Origin: JBBRVP01 sp038246785
Lineage (GTDB): Bacteria > Actinomycetota > Actinomycetes > Jiangellales > Jiangellaceae
Assembly: GCA_038246785.1 (NCBI GenBank)
Contig: JBBRVP010000028.1
Span: forward strand, 1 to 45,023
DNA: 45,023 nt
Reading direction: 5' to 3'
Shown here: in pieces, positions 26,463 to 34,915 of the stretch
Position numbering within the stretch: position 1 is the stretch's first letter
Layout of the letters: every line of letters starts with the position of its first letter
Notes under the pieces: generated by a model
Databases searched by the model: none
Told to the model about the DNA's origin: nothing
Seen by the model: only the letters and a program-made list of their open reading frames with translations
Position numbers and translations under genes: made by a program

Positions 26463-27658
26463 CCGAGACGGTCCCGGTCGGCAGCATCCGGCTGTACGAC
26501 AGCGTGGCACCCGACGTCGTCGCCGGTGTCTACCGGGTGCGCTCCACGCTCGACATCGCCGCCGGCGGCGACACCCTCGCCCCGCCGGCCGCGCACGACG
26601 CCTACCTGCAGGTCGACGGGCCGCGCTTCGCGCTGTCGCCCGCCGACATCGCCGCGGTGCACCCGGCCCCGGGCAGCGTCGGGGCCTTCGGGCAGCGGCT
26701 CCCGCACATGGCGCTGACCAGGCGGACGCTGCCCTGGGAGCGCCGGTTCGCCGACGGCACGCCATGGCTGGCCCTGCTCGTCGTCCGCGCCGAGGAGGCC
26801 ACGCTCGTCGACCCGCAGCCGCTGCGGCTCGCCGTCGGCGAGCAGCACTTCGCCACCCTCGCCGCAGCCGGAGCCATCGACGGCGACGGCGACGGCCCAG
26901 CGGTCCGCGTGCTGCTCGCCCACGACGCGATCACCCAGCAGTCGCTGCTGCCTAAGCGCCGCGACCTGAACCTGCTGGCGCACGTCCGCCAGGTCAACCT
27001 CGCCGACTCCGACCTGGCGATGGGCGACGACGACGGGTTCTTCGCCGTCGTGGTCGCCAACCGGCTGCCGACCATCGCCGGCCCGTACACCGCCTGCCTC
27101 GTCTCGCTGGAGGGCCGGGAGATCCTGCTCTCGGCATCGGCGGCGACCCCGACACCATTGGTGGTCCTGCACTCGTGGGCGTTCGAGGTCGGCGCCGGCG
27201 GCCTGTTCGAGGTGCTGGCCCGCGGGCTCGACGTCGACTCGCTGCGGCTGCCGAGCGCGACGCCCCGCGGTGAGCCGGCGGTCCGCCTGCCGCGGGTGGA
27301 CCACGACGGCGCCGCCCGCCCCGTCACCTACCGCGGCCCGCTGCGGCCCGCACCGGTCGACCCCGACGCACCAGTGCCCGCGGGGGACCTCGGCCGCGAG
27401 GCCGCCGCCGAGCTGGGCCGCCTGCTCGGCGCGGCGGACGGCCGGTTCCTCTCCGACGTCGTCGCCTGGCACCGCGACCTCGACCGGTCGGAGGTCGCGG
27501 CGGCGACGGTCGCGGCCACCGGCGGCGGGGCCACGTCGCGACGGGACCGTGAGCTAGCCGACACCAGCGCGCGGCTGGCACACCGGCGCGCCGACCCGGC
27601 GCGAATCCCCCGGGTGGCCAGGGACCTGCCGCACCGCGCAGGCGGGGAGCGGCGATGA
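26459..27658 (+). CDS. Conserved protein of unknown function (operon gene 3)
   Basis: A 399-residue protein whose ATG overlaps the giant gene's stop (ATGA). The N-terminal half reads like a conserved family: IRLYDSVAPDVVAGVYRVRS, DAYLQVDGPRFALSPADIAA, LPHMALTRRTLPWERRF and TPWLALLVVRAEEA, the last two being its strongest signatures. I have the impression that proteins with an LPH.xLTRRTLPWER...PWLALL pattern accompany DUF6603-type giants elsewhere, but I cannot check this. The central part (LLPKRRDLNLLAHVRQVNL, FFAVVVANRLPTIAGPYTACLVSLEG) looks like mixed beta structure. The C-terminal 100 residues are Arg/Ala-rich and weakly conserved-looking. No catalytic motif, signal peptide or membrane segment is seen. 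Confidence 0.75.
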   Translation: MTETVPVGSIRLYDSVAPDVVAGVYRVRSTLDIAAGGDTLAPPAAHDAYLQVDGPRFALSPADIAAVHPAPGSVGAFGQRLPHMALTRRTLPWERRFADGTPWLALLVVRAEEATLVDPQPLRLAVGEQHFATLAAAGAIDGDGDGPAVRVLLAHDAITQQSLLPKRRDLNLLAHVRQVNLADSDLAMGDDDGFFAVVVANRLPTIAGPYTACLVSLEGREILLSASAATPTPLVVLHSWAFEVGAGGLFEVLARGLDVDSLRLPSATPRGEPAVRLPRVDHDGAARPVTYRGPLRPAPVDPDAPVPAGDLGREAAAELGRLLGAADGRFLSDVVAWHRDLDRSEVAAATVAATGGGATSRRDRELADTSARLAHRRADPARIPRVARDLPHRAGGERR

Positions 27659-28734
27659 GAGACCTCGTCCCCGGCGGCCGGCTGCTCGGGGAGCTCGCGA
27701 CGACGCGCCGGGTGGCGGGCTCCCCGGTGGACGCGACCACGACCCCGTCGACGCCCCGGCCGGGCACGCAGGTGCCGACCCACGCCGGGCCGGCCGCCGA
27801 CGAGGCGAGCGACGGCGCGCCGGTTGGCGGCCCGTCGGCGTACGTCCGCCACCGGCTCGCGGCCTGGCGGCTCCTGCACGACCTGCCGTTCGGCTACCTC
27901 GTGCCCGACGCCTCGATGCTGCCACCGGAGTCGATCCGCTTCTTCCACGTCGACCCCGGCTGGCTTGACGCGCTGTGCGACGCCGCGCTCGCGCTGGGCG
28001 CCGACCCTGCGACCTGGCCGGCCCGAGCCCCGGTCGCCGCAGCGGCCACCCGCCGCCCGGCGCTCGAGTCGATGCGCTGGGTCCGCGAGGTCCAGCGCGG
28101 GCGGGTCGTCGTCGGCGCTAGCCCGCTCGACCTGCCGTGGCCGCCGAAGCACTGGCTGCCGCCCGACCCGGTGACGGCGCCGGCGGTGTCGGGCTTCCTG
28201 CTGCGCTCTGCGTTGGTGTCGGGCTGGCGGGGGACGCAGGTGCGGGCGTGGACGACGGCCGCCGTCCCGTCGGGGGCGGACGCGGGGGGGTACGCCGCCG
28301 ACCATCCCGGCACCGTCGTCCCCCTGCTGCGGGTCGAGCGGCTGTCGCCGGGCATCCTGCTGGTGCTCTTCGGCGGGATCCCGCGGCTGGTGTGGCTGGA
28401 GGAGCCACACCAGGGCGTCCAGCTCGGCGTCGACGTGGTGCCCGGCACCGGCCACCTGCCCGATGTCGACCCGCGAGTCGACCACCCGTTCGCGCGCCAG
28501 GTGGAGACCCGCTCCTACGTCGTGGCTGTCCGCGACGAGACCGGCGCCCCGACCGGCGCCACCGTGGCGGTGCCGATGCGCTCCGGCGCGCTGCCGGGCA
28601 CGCTCGACGTCGGCGCGCTCGCCGACGCGCTCGACGCGGCGCGGCCGCTGCCGGCACCGCGCGGCGGCGCCGCACTGGGTCTCACGCTGCTGCAGCCGCC
28701 GGCCCGCCAGCGCTTCGCCGGGAGTGGTGGATGA
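27655..28734 (+). CDS. Conserved protein of unknown function (operon gene 4)
   Basis: A 359-residue protein coupled to both neighbours by ATGA overlaps (27655-27658 and 28731-28734). After a flexible N-terminus, conserved-looking blocks follow: LLHDLPFGYLVPDASMLPPE, SIRFFHVDPGWLDALCDAAL, VSGFLLRSALVSGWRGTQVR, VPLLRVERLSPGILLVLFGG and IPRLVWLEEPHQGVQLGVD. These strings have the character of a structural protein with an ordered beta core and no visible catalytic triad or metal site. The FGYLVPD...ESIRFFHVD and FLLRSALVSGW signatures should be diagnostic in a search. I do not recognise a named family. No export signal. Confidence 0.75.
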   Translation: MRDLVPGGRLLGELATTRRVAGSPVDATTTPSTPRPGTQVPTHAGPAADEASDGAPVGGPSAYVRHRLAAWRLLHDLPFGYLVPDASMLPPESIRFFHVDPGWLDALCDAALALGADPATWPARAPVAAAATRRPALESMRWVREVQRGRVVVGASPLDLPWPPKHWLPPDPVTAPAVSGFLLRSALVSGWRGTQVRAWTTAAVPSGADAGGYAADHPGTVVPLLRVERLSPGILLVLFGGIPRLVWLEEPHQGVQLGVDVVPGTGHLPDVDPRVDHPFARQVETRSYVVAVRDETGAPTGATVAVPMRSGALPGTLDVGALADALDAARPLPAPRGGAALGLTLLQPPARQRFAGSGG

Positions 28735-31700
28735 GCCGGCTGCTCGTTCCCGTCGCGCTCGACGTGCTCGTCGTCCGTGACGCCCGCGGCGACGGCAGCG
28801 GGGCCTCTGGCGAGCCCTGGGCGGCGACGGCGATGCGGCAGCCTTCGGCCGCAGCGGGCGGCCCCAGCCGGCAGCCGCTGACCCCCGAGCCGTTCGCCGA
28901 GCTGCCGGAGGGACGCCCGCGGGGCGCCTACCTGCACTGGGCCGTGCCCGACGCGCTGACCCGGGCCGACCCCGACTCCCCCGACCCGGTCTTCCCGCCG
29001 CTGCCGGACCGGTGGCTGGTGGTGCGGCTGAGCGGCCGTTCCACGCCCGGTCCGCGCACCGTCCGCACCTGGCTGCTACCGGAGACCAGCCCGCGGCCCG
29101 ATCGGCCGGACCTCCCGGGCGACATCGAGCTTCCGGACCTCCCCGACGTCCAGCTCGGACCCACGCTGACCGCCGTCGGGTACGGCGATCCGGGCTGGGC
29201 CGCGGCGTTCGACAACGTCGTCGGCCGCTTCGGCCTCTATGACGACCTGCTGGACGTCAAGGACAGCGCCGTGTCGTACCTCGTCGCGGGCTGGTACACC
29301 CGCCCGACACTCGACCCGCTGGCCGGCGTGACGGAGGCGACGTTCTGGCCGCTGCTGGAGCGGCTCGGCTGGTCGCTGGACCCGGACCTGCCCGGCGCCG
29401 ACCCGGTGCCGCAGTCCTGCCTGTTCCACGGGTCGGCCGTGGCGATCGGCTGGCCCGGCGCGCGGTGGCCCGGTGGGGGTGACCTCGGCGTCGAGGAGGA
29501 GGCCCGCCCGCCGGCCGACGCGGTGAGCGTCGCGCTCGGGGACACCATCGCGGCCGCCGTCGCAACCCTGGGGCGACCGGCGGCCGGCTCCCGTGACGCG
29601 ACGGACGACCGGCTCGGCTCCCGGCTGCGGGAGAGCGCCCTGACCGGCATGTCCGACTCCCTCGACCGACCGGACTGGCCGGCCCGGCTCGACGCGTCGC
29701 TGCACCGGGCGCGTTTCGGCTCCCGCCCCGGCCGCCCGGTCAGCGAGGTGGTCTGGCAGCAGCTGCCACCGGCTCCGCGCACCCCTGTCGTGGGGTTGCC
29801 CTCGGGGGTGCCGCCCCCGCTTCTTCAGGGCACGCTGCGCCGGGTCACCCGGCCAGGTCCGCGAGCGTGGCTCGCTCGCGACCCGGCGGTCGTGCTGCAC
29901 GGGGCTGGGCGCAGCTTCCGGCACGGGGGTGACGGGCGGTTCTCGCGCACCGGGCACCTGGAAGTGCGGACCACCGACAGCACGGTCACCGGCGTCGGCA
30001 TTCGGTTCGGCTCCCCGGGGCTCGGCTCCGAGGTGCTGCCGGCCGACCCGCTGGCCGGCCTGGCCCTGCCAACGCCGGAGTGCCACGACCTCCTCGTGGA
30101 GCTCGCGTCGACAGATCCCGGCTCTGCTGCCGATCTCGATCTCCGCGACGGGGCACCGCCGTCCGCGCTGGCGCTCACCCGCGCCCGGCTGTGGCTGCTG
30201 CGGGACCCCGACGACCCGGCGGCAGCGCTGCTCGAAGGCGTCGTCGTGTCCGGGACGATGCCCAGCCCGCTCGCGATCAGCCCGCCCGGCCGACCGTGGT
30301 CGCCGTTCCGGCTCGACTGGTCCCTCGGCTACCTGCCCAGCCCCGGCGGGGTGCACGACTGGGCCCTGTCCGACCTCGACTACGAGCCGCGGCGACCGCC
30401 CCCGGCTTCGGCGCAGCGCCCCGTGAGCGTGCTGACCGGCTCGACTGTTCTCACCTCGCACGCCGCTGCGATGGCCGAGGCCGGCGCGCCCCTCGATCTG
30501 CTGTCCGGCGCCTTCGCGGACCTCGCCGCCCGGCTGCGCGGTGACCCGCTCGACCCGGTGGTCCGCCCCCGGGGGTCGCCGCGTGCCACCCTCCCCGCCG
30601 AGCCGGTGAGCCGAGCGGTTCTCGCGCTGCGGGCCGGCTGGCTGCAGGTCCGGCGGCTCCGGCTCGTCGACGGGTTCGGCCGGGTCATCGACCTGCTGCC
30701 CGGCCCGGCCGAGGTCGTCCGCAGCCGCGGCGTCGACGTGCCCGACCGACCGGACCTGCTGACGTACCCCCCACGCTTCACCGCCCCCGGGCGCGTCTCC
30801 CTGCGGCTGACCCAAGGGTCGGGCGGGCCGCTGGAGGCGGTTGACGGGATCAGTCCCGTGTCGGGCTACCTGCTGGCGAGCCCGCTCGACGGCAGCATCG
30901 AGTTCTTCGACGCCGACGGTACGGGCCTGGGCCGGCTCCGGCCGGGCGCTGCGGCCGGCACGGTGTGGGAGGCCGAGCCTGGCGCCCCAGCGACCGTCGG
31001 TGCGGCACCGAGCACGGCCGTGGATAACGACGTCCTCGCCGCGTTGGCCGAGGAGGTGCTCGCCGCAGACCGCGGGCTGCAGGCCCAGCCGGTGCACCGG
31101 CGGTCGCTGCCCGCCCTGGAGTCGCTGCGCCGCGTGCTCGATGTCACCCGCTGGACCGTCGACGAGGTCGGTGCCGCCGGCGACGAGCACCTCGGGCTGC
31201 TCCTGGGGCATCCCGTCGTCGTCGTCCGTGGGCGGGTCGACATCGAGGTGGAGGATCCACGGCACCCTCCGCAGCTCGCCGCGACCGCGCTCCCGATGCG
31301 GCTCGGGCAGCTCGGCCACCTGCAGGACGGGCTGCTGGGCTACTTCGTGGCCGACGACCATGGGCGGCTGCTCGTGGTCGACCCGGCGGTCGCCGACCTC
31401 GCGGCCGACGGATCGACCCTCCCGGCGTACGTCGGCACCAACACGGCTTTCACGGTGCAACCCGGGTCCGCGCTGGCGCTGACGCTGCTCATGGTGCCGG
31501 GCTCTCAGGTGCACGTGACGACCGGCCTGCTACCGCGCAAGGCGATCACGCTGCAGCGCTCGTGGACCGCGCCTGCGATGCCGCGGATCTCCCCGACGGT
31601 CCGGCACGGCCCGGTGCTGCGGGACCCCGCCGCCACCCGGCTGCCGGTAACCCGGCGCGTTCGCGGCAGCTGGGCCTGGCACCGCCGCCCGGACCCGGCG

Positions 31701-32102
31701 GGCTGGGTGAGCGACGAGGTGGTGCCGGCTACGGACGAGGCACTCCTCCCCGCCGGCCCGCTGGAGGCCAGCGACGGCTGGCTTCAGCTGCGGCGCGGCC
31801 CGGACCCGGACTACGCCGGACCGGCGCTGCCGGTCACCTGCGTGCGTCGCCAACGCACCGAGGCCGGCGTCAGCGTCCTCGCCGTCGGCGTCGACACCCC
31901 GGACGGCGGCTCGGTCCTGGTCCCGGCAGCGCAGGCCGCCGCCCTTCTCGAGCAGCGAAGCCTGGTGCTGCAGACCCATCTTCCCGGGCGTGCGCCGGTA
32001 CGCCTGCGCGCCCAGCGCCTACCCGGAGGCAGGCGCTCGTTGCGTGCCGTCGTCGGAGTAGACGACGAGCTCCTGCTGCTGCCGGAGTGCCCGCCTGAGT
32101 GA
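28731..32102 (+). CDS. Large conserved protein of unknown function (operon gene 5)
   Basis: A 1123-residue protein starting at the ATG within the ATGA overlap at 28731 (MSRLLVPVALDVLVVRDARG); an open frame continues upstream but is antisense-like noise inside gene 4. Recognisable blocks: RGAYLHWAVPDALTRADPDS, FPPLPDRWLVVRLSG, RTVRTWLLPETS, LYDDLLDVKDSAVSYLVAGW, and near the C-terminus VNLLP-free beta-rich repeats ending in DELLLLPECPPE. The YLHWAVPD and PPLPDRWLVVR signatures look family-defining. No catalytic motif, signal peptide or membrane helix is seen. It closes a five-gene, 17-kb operon; its size and beta-rich composition suggest a structural rather than enzymatic role (inference). Confidence 0.75.
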   Translation: MSRLLVPVALDVLVVRDARGDGSGASGEPWAATAMRQPSAAAGGPSRQPLTPEPFAELPEGRPRGAYLHWAVPDALTRADPDSPDPVFPPLPDRWLVVRLSGRSTPGPRTVRTWLLPETSPRPDRPDLPGDIELPDLPDVQLGPTLTAVGYGDPGWAAAFDNVVGRFGLYDDLLDVKDSAVSYLVAGWYTRPTLDPLAGVTEATFWPLLERLGWSLDPDLPGADPVPQSCLFHGSAVAIGWPGARWPGGGDLGVEEEARPPADAVSVALGDTIAAAVATLGRPAAGSRDATDDRLGSRLRESALTGMSDSLDRPDWPARLDASLHRARFGSRPGRPVSEVVWQQLPPAPRTPVVGLPSGVPPPLLQGTLRRVTRPGPRAWLARDPAVVLHGAGRSFRHGGDGRFSRTGHLEVRTTDSTVTGVGIRFGSPGLGSEVLPADPLAGLALPTPECHDLLVELASTDPGSAADLDLRDGAPPSALALTRARLWLLRDPDDPAAALLEGVVVSGTMPSPLAISPPGRPWSPFRLDWSLGYLPSPGGVHDWALSDLDYEPRRPPPASAQRPVSVLTGSTVLTSHAAAMAEAGAPLDLLSGAFADLAARLRGDPLDPVVRPRGSPRATLPAEPVSRAVLALRAGWLQVRRLRLVDGFGRVIDLLPGPAEVVRSRGVDVPDRPDLLTYPPRFTAPGRVSLRLTQGSGGPLEAVDGISPVSGYLLASPLDGSIEFFDADGTGLGRLRPGAAAGTVWEAEPGAPATVGAAPSTAVDNDVLAALAEEVLAADRGLQAQPVHRRSLPALESLRRVLDVTRWTVDEVGAAGDEHLGLLLGHPVVVVRGRVDIEVEDPRHPPQLAATALPMRLGQLGHLQDGLLGYFVADDHGRLLVVDPAVADLAADGSTLPAYVGTNTAFTVQPGSALALTLLMVPGSQVHVTTGLLPRKAITLQRSWTAPAMPRISPTVRHGPVLRDPAATRLPVTRRVRGSWAWHRRPDPAGWVSDEVVPATDEALLPAGPLEASDGWLQLRRGPDPDYAGPALPVTCVRRQRTEAGVSVLAVGVDTPDGGSVLVPAAQAAALLEQRSLVLQTHLPGRAPVRLRAQRLPGGRRSLRAVVGVDDELLLLPECPPE

Positions 32103-32216
32103 GCCGCGGTCGGTGTTCGAGTGCGCTGCGTCGACCGCTGCATCCCGTGCTCTCGGTGAGCAGCCGCGCGACTGCGGCGCCGACCACCTCGCCTGGGATC
32201 CGCGTCCTGATCCGAA

Positions 32217-32240
32217 CCACGGGATCTCCCTACACCGTGG
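32217..32240. terminator. Weak candidate hairpin between convergent genes
   Basis: CCACGG (32217-32222) and CCGTGG (32235-32240) form a 6-bp stem with a 12-base loop in the 150-base gap after the rightward operon and before the convergent sulfatase gene. Position supports a terminator; the stem is short. Confidence 0.2.
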
Positions 32241-32252
32241 ACCAGCGTGACG

Positions 32253-34145
32253 CTACGGCTCGCCGGGCGTGACGATGGCGAAGTCGGGGTCGACCGGCGC
32301 CAGCAGGGATACCAGCGTCGCTAGTACGCCGGGGTCACCTTCGATCGTCACCCGACCGTCGTCGAGAGCCGCGGACAGGTCGAGCGACCCGGTGACCAGC
32401 CCGATGAGCGCCGCGCGCTCGAGGGTGAAGGTCGGCACGTCGGCGGGTGCGCCACCGACGGTGCGGTGGTTGAGCGCGCCGTTGCGCAGCTCGAGGAGGT
32501 ACGTGCGGTCTTCGTCGGTGACCATCCAGGCGATGCGCAGGTGGGTGTCCCATGCGCGCGGGCCGTCGACCCGGATCGCGACACTGTCGAACAGCTGCGG
32601 GACGCTGAGCGCCGCGATGAGGTCGGGGGCAGCGGTGGTCGTCGGGGTTCCGAACTGGCCGTGCCTCAGCTCGGTGGCGCCGCAGAGGTAGGCGCTACGC
32701 CAGGTGCCGTTCTCGGAGCCGAAGGCGAGCTGCTCGAACGTGTCGGCCTGCAGGGCGCGCGCAGCCGCGTGGGTCTGGTCGGTGAAGAGCACGTGGTCGA
32801 GGACCTGCGCTGCCCAGCGGTAGTCGCCCTCGTCGTAGGCGCCTCGCGCAACCTCGTACGCCGCGTCCGGTCCGCCCATCGCGGCGACGTAGCGCCGGGC
32901 CGACTCCACCGGCGGATGCGGCCACAGCCGGGCGGGGTCGCCGTCGTACCAGCCGAGGTAGCGCTGGTAGATGGCCTTGACGTTGTGGCTGACCGAGCCG
33001 TAGTAGCCGTGGGTATGCCAGGCGGCCTCCAGCGCGGGCGGCATCCGCAGCACCTCGGCGATCTCGGCACCGACGTAGCCCTGGTTGATCAACCGCAGGG
33101 TCTGGTCGTGCAGGTACAGGTACAGGTCGCGCTGCAGGGCGAGGTACTCCACCGCCCGTTCGCGGCCCCACGTCGGCCAGTGGTGCGAGGCGAAGACTAC
33201 GTCGAGGGCGTCCCCGAACAGCGCTATCGTCTCGGTGAGGTAGTGCCCCCACTGGTGGGCGTCCCGCACCACGGCGCCACGGAGGGTGAGGATGTTGTGC
33301 AGGTTGTGCGTCGCGTTCTCGGCGGCGCACAGCGCGGCCCGGTCGGGGAAGAAGACGTTCATCTCCGCCGGCGCCTCGGTCCCGGGCGTCATCTGGAAGA
33401 TCATGCGGATCCCGGCGACGGTCAGCTCCTGGCCGGTGCGGGTGACGTCGAGGGTGGGCGGGATCAAGGTGGGCTCGCCGGTGGAGGTCGTCTGCCCCAG
33501 GCCGGCGCCGATCTGCCCCGCCGGGCCCTTGTCCAGTGCCGCGCCGTACATGTACCCCGAGCGCCGGCTCATCGCCGTGCCCGCGAAGACGTTCTCGGCG
33601 ATCGCGTGTTTCATGAAGCCCTCGGGCGCGATCACCGGCACTGTGCCGGAATCGACCTCCGCCGCGTCGATGACGCCCTTGACGCCACCGAAGTGGTCGA
33701 TGTGCGAGTGGGTGTAGATCACCCCGGCGACGGGGCGCTGGCCGCGGTGCTCGGTGTAGAGAGCGAAGGCGGCGGCTGCGGTCTCCTTGCTGATCAGGGG
33801 GTCTATGACGACCACTCCGGTGTCGCCCTCCACCACAGTCATCGTGGACAGGTCGAAGCCGCGGAGCTGGAAGATGCCGGGGACCACCTCGAACAGCCCG
33901 TCCATGGCGACCAGCCGACCCTGCCGCCACAGGCTCGGGTGGGCGGTGTCCGGCGCGTTGCCGACCAGGAACGCGTACGCGTCGAGGTCCCAGACCACCC
34001 GGCCGTCGGCGGCGTGGACCTGCCGCTGGGCACTGCGGGCGACGAGACCTCGCTCGGCGTCGGCGAAGTCCTGCGTGTCGTGCATCGGCAGCGTCGCGGC
34101 GGCGTCGGACAGGCGTCGGCGGGTGGCGGGAGTGACGGAGGTCAT
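32253..34145 (-). CDS. Alkylsulfatase of the metallo-beta-lactamase fold (SdsA/BDS1 type)
   Basis: A 630-residue enzyme of full family length. The N-terminal zinc-hydrolase domain has THSHIDHFGG (His146, His148, Asp150, His151), preceded by VVVIDPLISKETAAAAFALY and followed by VIAPEGFMKHAIAENVFAGT and AENATHNLHNILTLRGA, all typical of SdsA1/BDS1/YjcS alkylsulfatases, which hydrolyse dodecyl-sulfate-like esters. The middle dimerisation region (SVSHNVKAIYQRYLGWYDGD) and the C-terminal SCP2-like lipid-binding domain (LVTGSLDLSAALDDGRVTIE) are present. No Sec signal is visible, unlike secreted SdsA1, so it is probably cytoplasmic. The ATG at 34145 has GAGAGG nine bases upstream; ATG at 34154 is possible but has no spacing. 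It may be single or follow the PucR gene. Confidence 0.9.
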   Translation of the reverse strand: MTSVTPATRRRLSDAAATLPMHDTQDFADAERGLVARSAQRQVHAADGRVVWDLDAYAFLVGNAPDTAHPSLWRQGRLVAMDGLFEVVPGIFQLRGFDLSTMTVVEGDTGVVVIDPLISKETAAAAFALYTEHRGQRPVAGVIYTHSHIDHFGGVKGVIDAAEVDSGTVPVIAPEGFMKHAIAENVFAGTAMSRRSGYMYGAALDKGPAGQIGAGLGQTTSTGEPTLIPPTLDVTRTGQELTVAGIRMIFQMTPGTEAPAEMNVFFPDRAALCAAENATHNLHNILTLRGAVVRDAHQWGHYLTETIALFGDALDVVFASHHWPTWGRERAVEYLALQRDLYLYLHDQTLRLINQGYVGAEIAEVLRMPPALEAAWHTHGYYGSVSHNVKAIYQRYLGWYDGDPARLWPHPPVESARRYVAAMGGPDAAYEVARGAYDEGDYRWAAQVLDHVLFTDQTHAAARALQADTFEQLAFGSENGTWRSAYLCGATELRHGQFGTPTTTAAPDLIAALSVPQLFDSVAIRVDGPRAWDTHLRIAWMVTDEDRTYLLELRNGALNHRTVGGAPADVPTFTLERAALIGLVTGSLDLSAALDDGRVTIEGDPGVLATLVSLLAPVDPDFAIVTPGEP

Positions 34146-34227
34146 GGCGCCCATCCTCTCGTCGCAGGGATTCCACAGCCACCTGGCGCGCAAGGGGCCA
34201 GGCGCGGCCACCCGCCGCCGCCGCCGG

Positions 34228-34851
34228 TCAGGAGCGTCGCGGCTGCGCCCTCGGACGGGTCGCGGTGCGGTTCGACGTGGACCGGTGGGAGGCGGCCGAG
34301 GAGCGCATCCGCCAGCTGACCAGCGCGAGGTCCAGGGCAGTCCGGCGCTGGCGGTCCTCGAAGTTGAGGCCGCCCAAGAGCCGGCCGATCCGGTCCAGCC
34401 GCGAGTAGAGCGTCTGCCGGCGGATGCCGAGCGCTGCGGCTGCGGCCGTCTTGGAGAGCCCGGCCTCCAGGTAGGTGTCCAGGGTCGGCACCAGGTCCGA
34501 GCCGGTCCGTGCATCGTGAGCCAGCAGGGGGCCGAGCTGCTCGTCGACGAAGCGCTCGAGGTCGGCGTCGGCGACCACGCTGGACAACAGGTTGTACACG
34601 CCGAGGTCGCTGGCCAGGACGATGCGTGAGGTCAGGCCGAGCTCGGAGGCCAACCGCGCCGCTTCCAGGGCACCGGGCACCGACCGTGCCAGGCCGCCGA
34701 CGTCCTCGACCAGCGGCCCGGCGGTCACCCGGACCGCGTTCCCGCCGACGGTGACCCGCAGCTCCAGGTCGATGGCGTCGGCGAGGGCTTCCAGCCGGGA
34801 GCGCAGCTCTGCGCGCTGCACGGCGGTCGCCACCACGACGTAGCCCTCCAC
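34228..34851 (-). CDS. PucR-type regulator, C-terminal part of a frameshifted gene
   Basis: The readable part from GTG 34851 is 207 residues, but the frame is open up to 34926 and continues the N-terminal part encoded at 34916-35797. It covers the end of the GGDEF-like middle region (YVVVATAVQRAELRSRLEAL) and the HTH_30 DNA-binding domain typical of PucR/CdaR regulators: LDTYLEAGLSKTAAAAALGI then RRQTLYSRLDRIGRLLGG. The Ser/Arg-rich tail is non-conserved. Skipping the T at 34918 (GTC-[T]-GAC) would join both parts into one ~530-residue protein of normal PucR length. I infer one gene broken by a real or sequencing frameshift. Confidence 0.7.
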   Translation of the reverse strand: MEGYVVVATAVQRAELRSRLEALADAIDLELRVTVGGNAVRVTAGPLVEDVGGLARSVPGALEAARLASELGLTSRIVLASDLGVYNLLSSVVADADLERFVDEQLGPLLAHDARTGSDLVPTLDTYLEAGLSKTAAAAALGIRRQTLYSRLDRIGRLLGGLNFEDRQRRTALDLALVSWRMRSSAASHRSTSNRTATRPRAQPRRS

Positions 34852-34915
34852 CTCGGCGACCAGCGACGGGCCCAGCGTGCGTCGGGCGGCTTCGGCGGTT
34901 GCGTTCAGGCCGGTG

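Noticed and set aside
4353..32102. Extracellular contractile injection system or tailocin
   Set aside because: No sheath, tube, baseplate, spike or AAA+ gene is recognisable; only the cargo-like hydrolases are suggestive.
4353..32102. Secondary-metabolite gene cluster
   Set aside because: No PKS, NRPS, terpene, lanthipeptide or carrier-protein motif; an oxidase and an SDR alone are not enough.
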